Below are positions 1 through 6,746 of a DNA stretch of 28,563 bases, piece after piece. How positions within the stretch are numbered: position 1 is the first letter of the stretch; each line of letters starts with the position of its first letter. Source of the stretch: Symbiobacterium sp040797425 (GTDB taxonomy: Bacteria > Bacillota > Sulfobacillia > Symbiobacteriales > Symbiobacteriaceae); NCBI RefSeq assembly GCF_040797425.1, contig NZ_JBFNEH010000047.1, positions 1 through 28,563 of the forward strand. Direction: 5' to 3'. The position numbers and the translations under genes are program-made. The notes under the pieces were generated by a model. It was not told where the DNA came from. It searched no databases and worked only from the letters and a program-made list of their open reading frames with translations.

Positions 1-69
1 CTTCCATGATCACACCCGGGACCTCAGTCTTGGGGGGGGCCCCGGCCGCCGCGGTTGGTGGTCGGTGGA

Positions 70-1098
70 CTAGTAGTGTTGCGCCTCCGTGCCCGTGCCC
101 TTCCGGCCGAAGAGCTTATAGGCCCAGACCTGGTAGAGCAGCACGAAGGGCAGGAAGATGACCACCACAAAGAACATGAACTGCAGCGTGTACTGGCTGC
201 TGGACGAGTTGAAGGCGGTGAGGCTGTACGCCGGGTCAATCTTGGAGGGGAACATGTTCGGGAAGAGCCCGATCACCGCGGCGATCACCGTGAGGCCCAC
301 CGTCAGCGAGCCGGCCAGCAGCGCCAGCAGGTGGTTGCTCTTCCGCAGGTAGACCAGGGTGAGCAGCAGCATCGCCACCGCCAGCACCGGCACCAGGAAG
401 AGGACAGGAACCTTCACGTAGTTCTCCAGCAGGTTCGTGGCGAACGGGGTGTAGACCAGCCAGGCGGCGGCCACCACCAGCACCACGGGCCAGATGCGGT
501 TGGCGAAGTTGTGCGCCTTGGTGCGCAGATCACCTTCCGGGGCCTTGTGGGCCAGCCAGGAGGCGCCGTTCATCAGGAAGGCGACCACGAAGAGGACACC
601 GGTGAGCAGGCCGTACGGGTTGAGCAGGCTGAGAATCGTGCCGTGGTAGCCCTGAGCATCCAGCAGCATGCCCTGGAAGATGTTCCCGAAGGCCACGCCA
701 AAGAGGAAGGCCACCAGGAAGCTGGCCACCGACAGCACCCAGCCCCAGATGCGCTGCCAGGACCGGTCGTAGTCCATGTGGTGGTAAAACTCGATCGCCA
801 CCGCCCGGAACATGAGGCTGAACAGGATGATGAACAGGGGCAGGTAGAGCGAGCTGAACATGGTGGCGTAGAGCTTGGGGAAGGCGGCAAACGTCACGCC
901 GCCGGCGGTGATGACCCAGACCTCGTTGCCGTCCCAGATGGGCGCCAGCGACCCGATCAGGTGCCGCTGGTCTTCGTCCTTCCGGAAGACGCCGGCCAGC
1001 ATGCCCGATCCCAGATCAAAGCCGTCCAGCCCGAAATAGATCGCCCAGAGGAGCCCCCACAGGGCAAACCAGATGACCTGCAACACTTCGTGGGACAT
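70..1098 (-). CDS. cydB: Cytochrome bd ubiquinol oxidase subunit II
   Basis: The 342-residue, highly hydrophobic product is the CydB partner of cytochrome bd, a membrane quinol:O2 oxidoreductase with high oxygen affinity. The N-terminus (MSHEVLQVIWFALWG, then FGLDGFDLGSGML) matches the CydB family, which opens with a first helix and a GxDGFDLGxG segment; several further membrane helices follow. The length is normal for the family. The ATG at 1098 is preceded by AAGGAGGT at a good distance. The gene lies 29 bases downstream of cydA on the same strand, so the two are almost certainly one transcript. The C-terminus is polar (GTGTEAQHY). No cydCD assembly transporter is seen in the 69 bases left of the stop. 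Confidence 0.96.
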   Translation of the reverse strand: MSHEVLQVIWFALWGLLWAIYFGLDGFDLGSGMLAGVFRKDEDQRHLIGSLAPIWDGNEVWVITAGGVTFAAFPKLYATMFSSLYLPLFIILFSLMFRAVAIEFYHHMDYDRSWQRIWGWVLSVASFLVAFLFGVAFGNIFQGMLLDAQGYHGTILSLLNPYGLLTGVLFVVAFLMNGASWLAHKAPEGDLRTKAHNFANRIWPVVLVVAAAWLVYTPFATNLLENYVKVPVLFLVPVLAVAMLLLTLVYLRKSNHLLALLAGSLTVGLTVIAAVIGLFPNMFPSKIDPAYSLTAFNSSSSQYTLQFMFFVVVIFLPFVLLYQVWAYKLFGRKGTGTEAQHY

Positions 1099-1127
1099 CC
1101 GTCATACCTCCTTCGCACACGGGCGGA

Positions 1128-2468
1128 CTAGTCTGCCACGGCTGCCTGCCGCTCGTCCATGGCCTCGGGGCCGGCCTTGGCGTAGCGGACCAGGAGGTAC
1201 ACGTCCAGGCCCACGAGGATGGCGTAGAAGATGACCACCAGGGCCACGCTGGTCACCACGTCAGCGAGGGCTACGGGCGAGACCGAGTCCGACGTGGTGA
1301 TCAGGCCGTATACCGTCCAGGGCTGCCGCCCCACCTCGGCCACCATCCAGCCCAGCGTGGTCGAGATGTAGGGCAGCGGGAAGGACCAGTGCAGGAACTT
1401 GAGGAGCGTCTTGCGCTCCATCAGGGTGCCCTTGCGCTCGTGCCACAGGGCGAGTACCGCGAGGAGCAGCATCAGGACTCCCACGCCCACCATGAGCCGG
1501 AACGACCAGAACGTGGGGGCGACGGGCGGCCGCTCTGCGGGCGGGACGTCCTTCAGGCCCTGCACGTAGGCATCCGTGCTGCCGTAGGCGAGCCAGCTGG
1601 TGAGGCCCGGAATCTTAAGCAGCTCAACCGCGTTGCGCTCGTTTGCCGCATCGGGGACGACGATCAGGGGCATGCCGACGTTGGAGCCGCTCTCCCACAA
1701 GGCCTCCATGGCCGCCAACTTGGTGGGCTGCCGGATGGCGACGTTGCGGCCGTTGAAGTGGCCGGTGATGGCGTTGCCAAGGGTGGCGATGACGGCGAAG
1801 ACCGTCGCGATTCTTACGCTGGCCTTCATCATGTCCACGTTCTGCCTGCGGAGCAGGTGGTAGGCCGACACGGCCAGGATAAAGAAGGCGCCCACGCTAT
1901 AGCAGGCGAAGATCGTATGGATGTACATGTACCAGGCGTAGGGATTGAAGAGGACCTCCCAGAAGTTCACCAGCTCAGCCCGGTTGTTGCGCAGCACGTA
2001 GCCCACGGGGTTCTGCATGAAGCCGTTGGCCGCGATAATCCAGACCGCGGAGAGGTGGGTGCCGAGGACAACCAGCCAGCCGGCCAGCAGGTGCATCTTC
2101 TTCGACAGCTTGTTCCAGCCGAAGATCCAGATGCCCAGCATGGTCGACTCAAGGAAGAAGGCCATCAGGGCCTCCACGGCCAGCGGCGAACCGAAGATGT
2201 CGCCCATGAACTCCGAGTACCGGGACCAGTTGGTGCCGAACTGGAACTCCATGGCGACGCCGGTCACCACGCCGAGGAGGAAGTTGATGGTGAAGAGCTT
2301 GCCCCAGAACTTGGTCAGGGTCTTGTACTTCGGATCCCCCGTGCGCACGTACAGCGTCTCCATGATGGCAGTGAAGAGAATCAGTCCGATGGAAAGCGGC
2401 ACGAAGATGAAGTGGAAGCCGACGGTCAAGCCGAACTGGATCCGACTCAGCATCGTAACGCCGTTCAA
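1128..2468 (-). CDS. cydA: Cytochrome bd ubiquinol oxidase subunit I
   Basis: This is the catalytic haem-bearing subunit of cytochrome bd (446 residues, the short Q-loop length usual in Firmicutes). Visible family residues: His19 (haem b595/d ligand region, GFHFIFVPLS), Glu99 and Glu107 (AVEALMAFFLEST), His184 (YIHTIF) and Met326 (FRLM), the usual haem b558 ligands, Q-loop Lys250/Glu255, and the GRQPW signature at 380-384. The chosen start is TTG at 2468 because AAAGGATGAG lies a proper distance upstream; the next in-frame ATG (2453) has no close ribosome site. Transcription probably starts from the promoter at 2544-2572. Expression is probably oxygen- or redox-regulated, given the palindrome over that promoter. 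Confidence 0.96.
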   Translation of the reverse strand: MNGVTMLSRIQFGLTVGFHFIFVPLSIGLILFTAIMETLYVRTGDPKYKTLTKFWGKLFTINFLLGVVTGVAMEFQFGTNWSRYSEFMGDIFGSPLAVEALMAFFLESTMLGIWIFGWNKLSKKMHLLAGWLVVLGTHLSAVWIIAANGFMQNPVGYVLRNNRAELVNFWEVLFNPYAWYMYIHTIFACYSVGAFFILAVSAYHLLRRQNVDMMKASVRIATVFAVIATLGNAITGHFNGRNVAIRQPTKLAAMEALWESGSNVGMPLIVVPDAANERNAVELLKIPGLTSWLAYGSTDAYVQGLKDVPPAERPPVAPTFWSFRLMVGVGVLMLLLAVLALWHERKGTLMERKTLLKFLHWSFPLPYISTTLGWMVAEVGRQPWTVYGLITTSDSVSPVALADVVTSVALVVIFYAILVGLDVYLLVRYAKAGPEAMDERQAAVAD

Positions 2469-2531
2469 CGCATCTCATCCTTTCCCGGCATCCGCCGCTT
2501 GACTCGACAGTCGTGTGACCGAACTTGGTAT

Positions 2532-2572
2532 GTGACGCGCGTCACTATACGTGACTAGTTTTAGTCTAGCAA
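2532..2572 (-). promoter_or_regulatory. cydAB promoter with overlapping Rex/CRP-type palindrome
   Basis: On the minus strand TTGCTA (2567-2572) and TATAGT (2544-2549) are separated by exactly 17 bases, a good sigma-A promoter pointing to cydA. A perfect 14-bp palindrome, GTGACGCGCGTCAC (2532-2545), overlaps the end of the -10 box and the expected start point. Its GTGA-N6-TCAC core fits both Rex (TTGTGA-N6-TCACAA) and CRP/FNR-family sites. The position implies repression. Rex is the known cyd repressor in Bacillus; the assignment here is inference. Confidence 0.7.
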
Positions 2573-2583
2573 GAGGTATAGGT

Positions 2584-2620
2584 ACTTGGTATGAGGCAAA
2601 GGAACAATTTCACTCATACC
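2584..2620. repeat. Inverted repeat GGTATGAG / CTCATACC before the cysteine desulfurase
   Basis: A perfect 8-bp inverted repeat (2588-2595 and 2613-2620, 17 bases between the arms) lies in the cydA/desulfurase divergent region. Its left arm is contained in ACTTGGTATG (2584-2593), which is repeated exactly at 2523-2532, next to the cyd palindrome. It could be an operator or an mRNA leader hairpin. I see no convincing plus-strand promoter near it. Confidence 0.45.
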
Positions 2621-2705
2621 TGCATCTGCATTGGACACCGTAGGTAGCCCTACAGCGGGGGCCCCAGGGCGGGGGCTCTACAGCAACCGACGAGGAGGAC
2701 TTAAG

Positions 2706-3854
2706 GTGGAGCGGACAATCTACCTCGACTACAATGCCACCACCCCGGTGGATCCGGCAGTCGTGGCGGCGATGCTGCCTTACTTCAACGAGCACTACGG
2801 CAACCCGCACTCCCAGCACCGGCTCGGGAGTGCGGCCGCGGCGGCGCTCGCAGCCGCCCGGGAGCAGGTGGCCAGCCTCATCGGCGCCAGCCCGGGCGAA
2901 GTCGTCTTCACCTCCTGCGCCAGCGAGTCCATCAACCTGGCCCTCAAAGGGGTGGCGTTCGCACGCGGGCGCGGGCATATCATCACGTCAGGGATCGAGC
3001 ATCCCGCGACCCTCCAGGCCTGCCGGTACCTCGAGCGGGAGTTCGGCTTCGCGCTCACGGTGCTGCCCGCGGACGGCCAGGGGCGGGTTGACCCCGACGC
3101 GGTGCGCCGCGCCCTCAGGCCCGACACCATCCTGATCTCGCTCCTGCACGCCCAGAACGAGACCGGCGTGATCCAGCCGGTGGAGGAGGTCGGCCGCATC
3201 GCCCGCGAGGCGGGCGTGCTCTTCCACGTAGACGCCGCGCAGAGCTGCGGGAAGATCCCCGTCAGCGTGGAGGCGATCGGCTGCGACCTGCTTACCGTGG
3301 CCGGTCACAAGCTCTACGCCCCCAAGGGCGTGGGTGCACTCTACGTGCGGCGCGGGGTCAGCATCCACCCGCTGATCCACGGCGCCGACTACGAAGAAGG
3401 ACGCCGGGCGGGCACCGAGAACGTGCCCTACATCGTCGCCCTGGGCCGGGCCTGCGAGATCGCCGAGATGAAGCTGGTCACGGGCGAGCCGCGCCGGCTG
3501 GCGGAGCTGCGGGACTGGCTGGAGGCGGCGCTCACCGAAGCGCTGCCCGTGCGCGTGACCGGCCAGGGCGCGCCCCGCCTGCCCAATACTCTGCACGTGC
3601 GATTTGAGGGGCTGGTCGGCAACGACCTTCTGGCGGCGGCCCCGACTGTCGCCGCCTCCACCGGGTCGGCCTGCCACGCCGGCGTCAGCGAACCCAGCGC
3701 GGTGCTGCTGGCGATGGGACTCTCGCCGGCGGACGCCCTGGGCGCCGTACGGCTCAGCCTCGGCCGGCCGACCACCCGGGAGGAGGTGGAAGCCGCCGCC
3801 ACGGCCCTGATCGACGCGGCCAGGAGGCTGCGCGCCGGCGCATGGCACGCATAA
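2706..3854 (+). CDS. Cysteine desulfurase, NifS/IscS-like class V aminotransferase
   Basis: The 382-residue PLP enzyme should remove sulfur from cysteine (giving alanine and an enzyme persulfide) for Fe-S clusters or thiolation. Family marks are in order: LDYNATTP at 7-14, His99 (EHP), HAQNETG 148-154, the PLP aspartate/glutamine in HVDAAQS 174-180, PLP lysine Lys202 (AGHKLYAPKG), RAGTEN 234-239, and the persulfide Cys323 in the loop STGSACHAG. The loop resembles that of NifS/IscS-type enzymes but reads CHAG where many have CTSG. The GTG at 2706 is chosen because AGGAGG sits 7 bases upstream and the family motif begins at once; an upstream in-frame TTG (2631) would add 25 residues of low-complexity sequence. 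No iscU or thiI neighbour is visible, so the sulfur acceptor is unknown. It is divergent from cydAB. Confidence 0.93.
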   Translation: MERTIYLDYNATTPVDPAVVAAMLPYFNEHYGNPHSQHRLGSAAAAALAAAREQVASLIGASPGEVVFTSCASESINLALKGVAFARGRGHIITSGIEHPATLQACRYLEREFGFALTVLPADGQGRVDPDAVRRALRPDTILISLLHAQNETGVIQPVEEVGRIAREAGVLFHVDAAQSCGKIPVSVEAIGCDLLTVAGHKLYAPKGVGALYVRRGVSIHPLIHGADYEEGRRAGTENVPYIVALGRACEIAEMKLVTGEPRRLAELRDWLEAALTEALPVRVTGQGAPRLPNTLHVRFEGLVGNDLLAAAPTVAASTGSACHAGVSEPSAVLLAMGLSPADALGAVRLSLGRPTTREEVEAAATALIDAARRLRAGAWHA

Positions 3855-3924
3855 CCAGATACGAGTCCGAGCCAGACTACAGCGCAGGGAGGATCCGGCA
3901 GCACTAGACCATCTGCGCCGTTAG

Positions 3925-4010
3925 GCTCAGTCAAAAAGAGCATCCTCGTCCCACCAAACGCGACAGGGGAATTCGCGCCGGATGGCGAATACCCTGTCAA
4001 GGAGCGAGGA
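3925..4010 (+). other. Structured RNA-like element, plus strand
   Basis: Within the gene-free stretch 3855-4360 the sequence folds on paper into three stems. GCTC/GAGC is at 3925-3928/3938-3941. TCCTCG/CGAGGA is at 3943-3948/4005-4010. Enclosed by the second is a long arm, GACAGGG/CCCTGTC (3962-3968/3992-3998), continued by ATTCGC/GCGAAT (3971-3976/3985-3990) with an 8-base loop. The closing strand CGAGGA is part of a Shine-Dalgarno-like GAGGAGGTGAG. There is no U-tract, so it is not a plain terminator. It could be a leader RNA, a riboregulator or a mobile palindromic element. I do not recognise a known riboswitch class. Confidence 0.45.
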
Positions 4011-4145
4011 GGTGAGGGCCGTTGCGCTACGCACCCTTCTGCCGTTGCAATGACCCCGTGGCAATTCCCCTCCTTGCGCCGCGCGCGGCCATCGGACCGT
4101 GCGACCGGGCTGGCGGGCCGCGCGGCGGCCTGCCGGAAAGCGAAC

Positions 4146-4258
4146 AGCGTGCCATCACAATCGCCTTTGTTTCGGAATCGGGCACCCGTGCGGAGCCGGG
4201 CATGTGGCCAGGCTCTCCGCGATGGGGAAACTGATTGCGAGCAAAGGCGATTTTCGCT
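4146..4258 (+). other. Long imperfect stem-loop upstream of the DUF218 gene
   Basis: AATCGCCTTTG (4159-4169) is the exact reverse complement of CAAAGGCGATT (4242-4252). The pairing continues inwards with TCGGAATC against GATTGCGA (one mismatch), and again with GCGGAGCC against GGCTCTCCGC (a two-base bulge). Outside it AGCG/CGCT can pair at 4146-4149/4255-4258. A GGCGCC/GGCGCC hairpin (4271-4276/4285-4290) follows. The whole lies 100-215 bases before the DUF218 start and could be its leader RNA or a repeat element. The rest of 3855-4360 shows no convincing gene. Confidence 0.4.
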
Positions 4259-4360
4259 ACCCGCCTGACCGGCGCCCGGCGGGAGGCGCCAGAGCGGCAG
4301 GGACCGCCCGGTGGGGAGAGCGGGCGCCAGGAAAGATCACGCGCCAGGGAGGAATGCCAG

Positions 4361-4924
4361 ATGAACCTGAGACTGTACGAAGGCATGTCGCTCCGGGAGA
4401 TTTCCGAGTACCTGTTCGTAGAGGATGAGCCGACACCCGGGGACCTGATTCTGGTCTTCGGCGGCAAGCGGCTCGAGCGGGCTGAACGCGCTGCGGAGCT
4501 CTACCACGCCGGCCTTGCGCCCCGGGTCTTCATCGCCGGGGGTGACAAGCGGGGCATCGGCGTCTGCGAGGCGGAACGACTCCGCAACCACATGATCGAG
4601 CTGGGCGTGCCGGCGGAGGCCATCGACATCGAGTGCGAGTCCCTCAACACCATCGAGCAGGTTCGGTATGCGGTCGCCCGTATTGAGGAGACCATCGGCT
4701 GGAAGAACATCCGGAACGTCCTCCTGGTAAGCGCTCCCCACCATATGCGCCGTGCGAAGCGCACGCTGGCGAACTATATCCCCCGCGAGACCAAGATCAC
4801 CTGCTGCCCCGACCGCCGCACCGACATCACCCGGGACAACTGGTGGCACACGGACGAGGGGAAGAACCTGATCTACCGCGAACTGGAGAAGGTTCGCACC
4901 TATGCCCTGCACGGGAACCTCTAG
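4361..4924 (+). CDS. DUF218 / YdcF-like protein
   Basis: The 187-residue product matches the DUF218 (YdcF/SanA/ElyC-type) fold. DLILVFGGKRLERAERAAELYHAGLA at about 27-52 is the typical first strand and helix (V/L-x-GG, R.x.RA..L), VFIAGG at 55-60 is the second strand, then SLNTIEQVRYA (family S..T.ENA-like) and the late strand VLLVSAPHHMRRA. Members have been linked to cell-envelope or nucleotide-related functions but the reaction is generally unknown. It has no membrane anchor or signal peptide, unlike SanA/ElyC, so it is probably cytosolic. ATG 4361 follows AGGGAGG with 8 bases between; the open frame extends upstream to 4235 but that extension is Arg/Gly-rich non-protein-like sequence. It appears to be a single-gene unit ending in the terminator at 4937. 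Confidence 0.8.
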   Translation: MNLRLYEGMSLREISEYLFVEDEPTPGDLILVFGGKRLERAERAAELYHAGLAPRVFIAGGDKRGIGVCEAERLRNHMIELGVPAEAIDIECESLNTIEQVRYAVARIEETIGWKNIRNVLLVSAPHHMRRAKRTLANYIPRETKITCCPDRRTDITRDNWWHTDEGKNLIYRELEKVRTYALHGNL

Positions 4925-4936
4925 TGGAAGTAAGTT

Positions 4937-4972
4937 CCCCCTGGCCGGCAACGGCCAGGGGGTTTTCCGTTT
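4937..4972 (+). terminator. Intrinsic terminator of the DUF218 gene
   Basis: A perfect 10-bp stem, CCCCCTGGCC (4937-4946) and GGCCAGGGGG (4953-4962) with a 6-base loop, is followed by TTTTCCGTTT. It starts 12 bases after the stop codon. Confidence 0.9.
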
Positions 4973-5003
4973 CAGTCACCGGGGTGCACGTGGGTTGCGG
5001 AAC

Positions 5004-5231
5004 CTAGTGCCAGTTCCGCTGGGGGAACTGGCGCAGCTCGCCCGGCCCCGGGGCCCTGGCGCGACGGAGCGCCGGGTAGAAGTCGCGGAGGGCGCGGAGC
5101 ACCTCCCAGTGCCAGAAGGAGCGCCACCGCCGCCGCAGCCGGCTGAGGAGGGCCGGCAGCCGGCGCTGCCAGCGCCCGGAGCGAGGCCTGAGGCCGCTCC
5201 TCCTCCCCTTGCCGGGGCCCCGCCTCCCCAT
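5004..5231 (-). CDS. Possible small Arg/Trp-rich protein, unrecognised
   Basis: A 75-codon frame on the minus strand lies 94 bases after the nitroreductase stop. I do not recognise the product. It is strongly basic, with a run of Arg, Leu and Trp in the middle (RRLPALLSRLRRRWRSFWHW) and the C-terminus QFPQRNWH. Third codon positions are almost all G or C, as in the surrounding real genes, which argues for coding; the opposite-strand frame here runs through a terminator and is not credible. The upstream GAGGGCGT is only a weak ribosome site. The rest of 4973-5325 holds nothing else that I can support. It could still be a chance frame in GC-rich DNA. Confidence 0.3.
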   Translation of the reverse strand: MGRRGPGKGRRSGLRPRSGRWQRRLPALLSRLRRRWRSFWHWEVLRALRDFYPALRRARAPGPGELRQFPQRNWH

Positions 5232-5325
5232 ACGCCCTCACACCCCCCGCGCGTGAAACCTGCCGTATCCATTCTTCCCCCGGCAGGCCCCCGACATACG
5301 GGCGCGGGCATGAAGGCGGCACCGG

Positions 5326-5979
5326 TCAGCGGATGAACTCCATCACCTCCGAGAGCGGACGCCGCGGCGGCGCCTCCCGCTCCTCGGCGGGGAAGCCCAC
5401 GGGCACCAGCGCGACGAAGTCCCAGCCCTCCGGAATCTGCAGCAGGCGCTCGATTTCGGCCTTCGCCTGCAGAGGACCGGCCATCCAGCAGGCCCCCAGC
5501 CCCTGCTGGTGCAGGGCCAGCAGGAGGAGCATCACCGCCGCGCCGATGGTCTGGATGCGGGACGAGCCGAACCGGCGCCACTCCGCCATCTCGCGGGCAG
5601 CGGGGTCGGCAGGCCCGCGGGCGGCGAGCAGCTTGTCGGCCACGGACTGGTAGGCGCCCACCTGCACGGCGATGCAGGCCGGGGCGTGGCGGAAGAAGGC
5701 GCAGGTCTTCACCCAGCGGTCGGCCTGCTCGCGGTAAGGCTCCGACTCAGGCCAGGACGCCATCAGCCGGCTGCGGGCCTCCACGGCGTCGGCCAGCTTG
5801 TGGATCAGCTCCCGGTTCTTCACCACCGTGAAGCGCCAGGACTGGTAGTTCCCCCCGCTCGGGGCCCACGTGGCCAGCGCGATGGCCCGCTCGAGCAGCT
5901 CGTCGGGCACGTCGTCGGGACGGTATTTGCGGATCGAACGGCGGGTGCTCACGAGTGCGAACAGTTCCTCAAACTCCAT
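5326..5979 (-). CDS. Nitroreductase-family FMN oxidoreductase
   Basis: The 217-residue protein belongs to the nitroreductase family (FMN-dependent NAD(P)H oxidoreductases). The N-terminal STRRSIRKYRPDDV gives the phosphate-binding Arg cluster for FMN. ATWAPSGGNYQSWRF follows the family pattern A..APS..N.Q.W.F. The late GACWMAGPLQAKAEIERLLQIPEGWDFVALVPVGFPAE contains the conserved L.IP.....A....G.P segment. The substrate cannot be told; such enzymes reduce nitroaromatics, quinones or enones. The ATG at 5979 is preferred because AAGGGGG lies 10 bases upstream and the family homology starts there; the frame is open to 6048 without a better start. It lies 84 bases downstream of the thioredoxin-fold gene, in a likely two-gene redox transcript. 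Confidence 0.9.
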   Translation of the reverse strand: MEFEELFALVSTRRSIRKYRPDDVPDELLERAIALATWAPSGGNYQSWRFTVVKNRELIHKLADAVEARSRLMASWPESEPYREQADRWVKTCAFFRHAPACIAVQVGAYQSVADKLLAARGPADPAAREMAEWRRFGSSRIQTIGAAVMLLLLALHQQGLGACWMAGPLQAKAEIERLLQIPEGWDFVALVPVGFPAEEREAPPRRPLSEVMEFIR

Positions 5980-6063
5980 GCAGCACAGCCCCCTTAACGG
6001 CAGCACGCCGTGGGCGCCACGGCGTGCGACGTGCATATGCGTTCCCATCAGGGTCGGCCTGTA

Positions 6064-6546
6064 TCAGGATGCGCCCTCCAGCAGGCGATCGATGTCATCG
6101 GCCGAGAGCCGCGACCGCTTGCCGACCAGCTTGCCCGAGAGGTCGAAGAAGAGCCAGTCGCCCAGGCCGGCCTTCAGCTCCTCCTGCATGGCCGCGGCGT
6201 CGGGATGGCCCACGTCCACGTGGATGAACTCGCAGCGGCTCCGGTACCGCCGCTCCAGCGGACCGTCCACCGGGCGGGAGAGCAGGCATGCGAGCGAGTA
6301 GTCGCTGTAGAAGTGCAGCACCACGGGCCGCTGGCCGCCGCGGGACTTGCGGAGCTTCTTCTGCGGGTCCGCAGGGGTCACGCGGCCCCGCCGGGCGGCC
6401 ACCCAGTAGATCATCAGCGCCGCGGTCAGAACGAGCACCGAGATGTACCCCGCCAGTTGCCAGCGCAGCACCCAGGCGATGACACCGAGGAGAACCAGTA
6501 CCAGAAGGCTCGTCAACAAGTACGAAAAACGGCGGATGAAGCGCAT
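6064..6546 (-). CDS. Membrane-anchored thioredoxin-fold protein lacking CxxC
   Basis: The 160-residue product has two N-terminal membrane helices (about residues 7-28 and 31-51), then a basic linker and a thioredoxin-like domain from about 74: VVLHFYSDYSLACLLSRPV, followed by FIHVDVGHPDAAAMQEEL and WLFFDLSGKLVGKRS. Aligned by eye to WCGPC of thioredoxin, the first cysteine is Ser84 and only the second, Cys87, is kept, so it should not act as an ordinary dithiol oxidoreductase. The start is uncertain: ATG 6546 has AGGAGG 12 bases upstream, and ATG 6567 (7 residues longer) has GAGGAG almost touching it. With two helices and a basic region after the second, the domain is more likely cytosolic than external. 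Confidence 0.72.
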   Translation of the reverse strand: MRFIRRFSYLLTSLLVLVLLGVIAWVLRWQLAGYISVLVLTAALMIYWVAARRGRVTPADPQKKLRKSRGGQRPVVLHFYSDYSLACLLSRPVDGPLERRYRSRCEFIHVDVGHPDAAAMQEELKAGLGDWLFFDLSGKLVGKRSRLSADDIDRLLEGAS

Positions 6547-6746
6547 CAGACAGGTCGACCTCCTCATGCTCCTCTGCTCGTGCTACTTCCTCTGAATTCC
6601 CCGCCCGATTGCCCAATCCCTTCCATGGGCTCTCGCCCCGGGGTAGGGGATGCGCCGCGCACCAGCGAATGGAGAAGCTATGGTGTGCCACTCACTGCAA
6701 CACGCGGGGCGGGCCGGGGGCACGCCCCGCAGCGGGAGGTGCTATT

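Noticed and set aside
2631..2705. A 25-residue N-terminal extension of the cysteine desulfurase from TTG 2631
   Set aside because: No ribosome site there; AGGAGG precedes GTG 2706 and family homology begins at that start.
4022..4234. A 70-codon frame after a good GAGGAGG site (TTG start)
   Set aside because: The product is Pro/Gly/Arg-rich with no recognisable pattern, third-position GC is lower than in the real genes, and the frame runs through a strongly paired element. Left as unproven rather than annotated.
3925..4290. Known riboswitch classes (cobalamin, TPP, c-di-GMP, T-box and others)
   Set aside because: None of the conserved sequence boxes that I know could be placed in the structured stretch.
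4902..5336. A 144-codon plus-strand frame
   Set aside because: It reads through the DUF218 terminator and is Pro/Ala/Arg low-complexity sequence.
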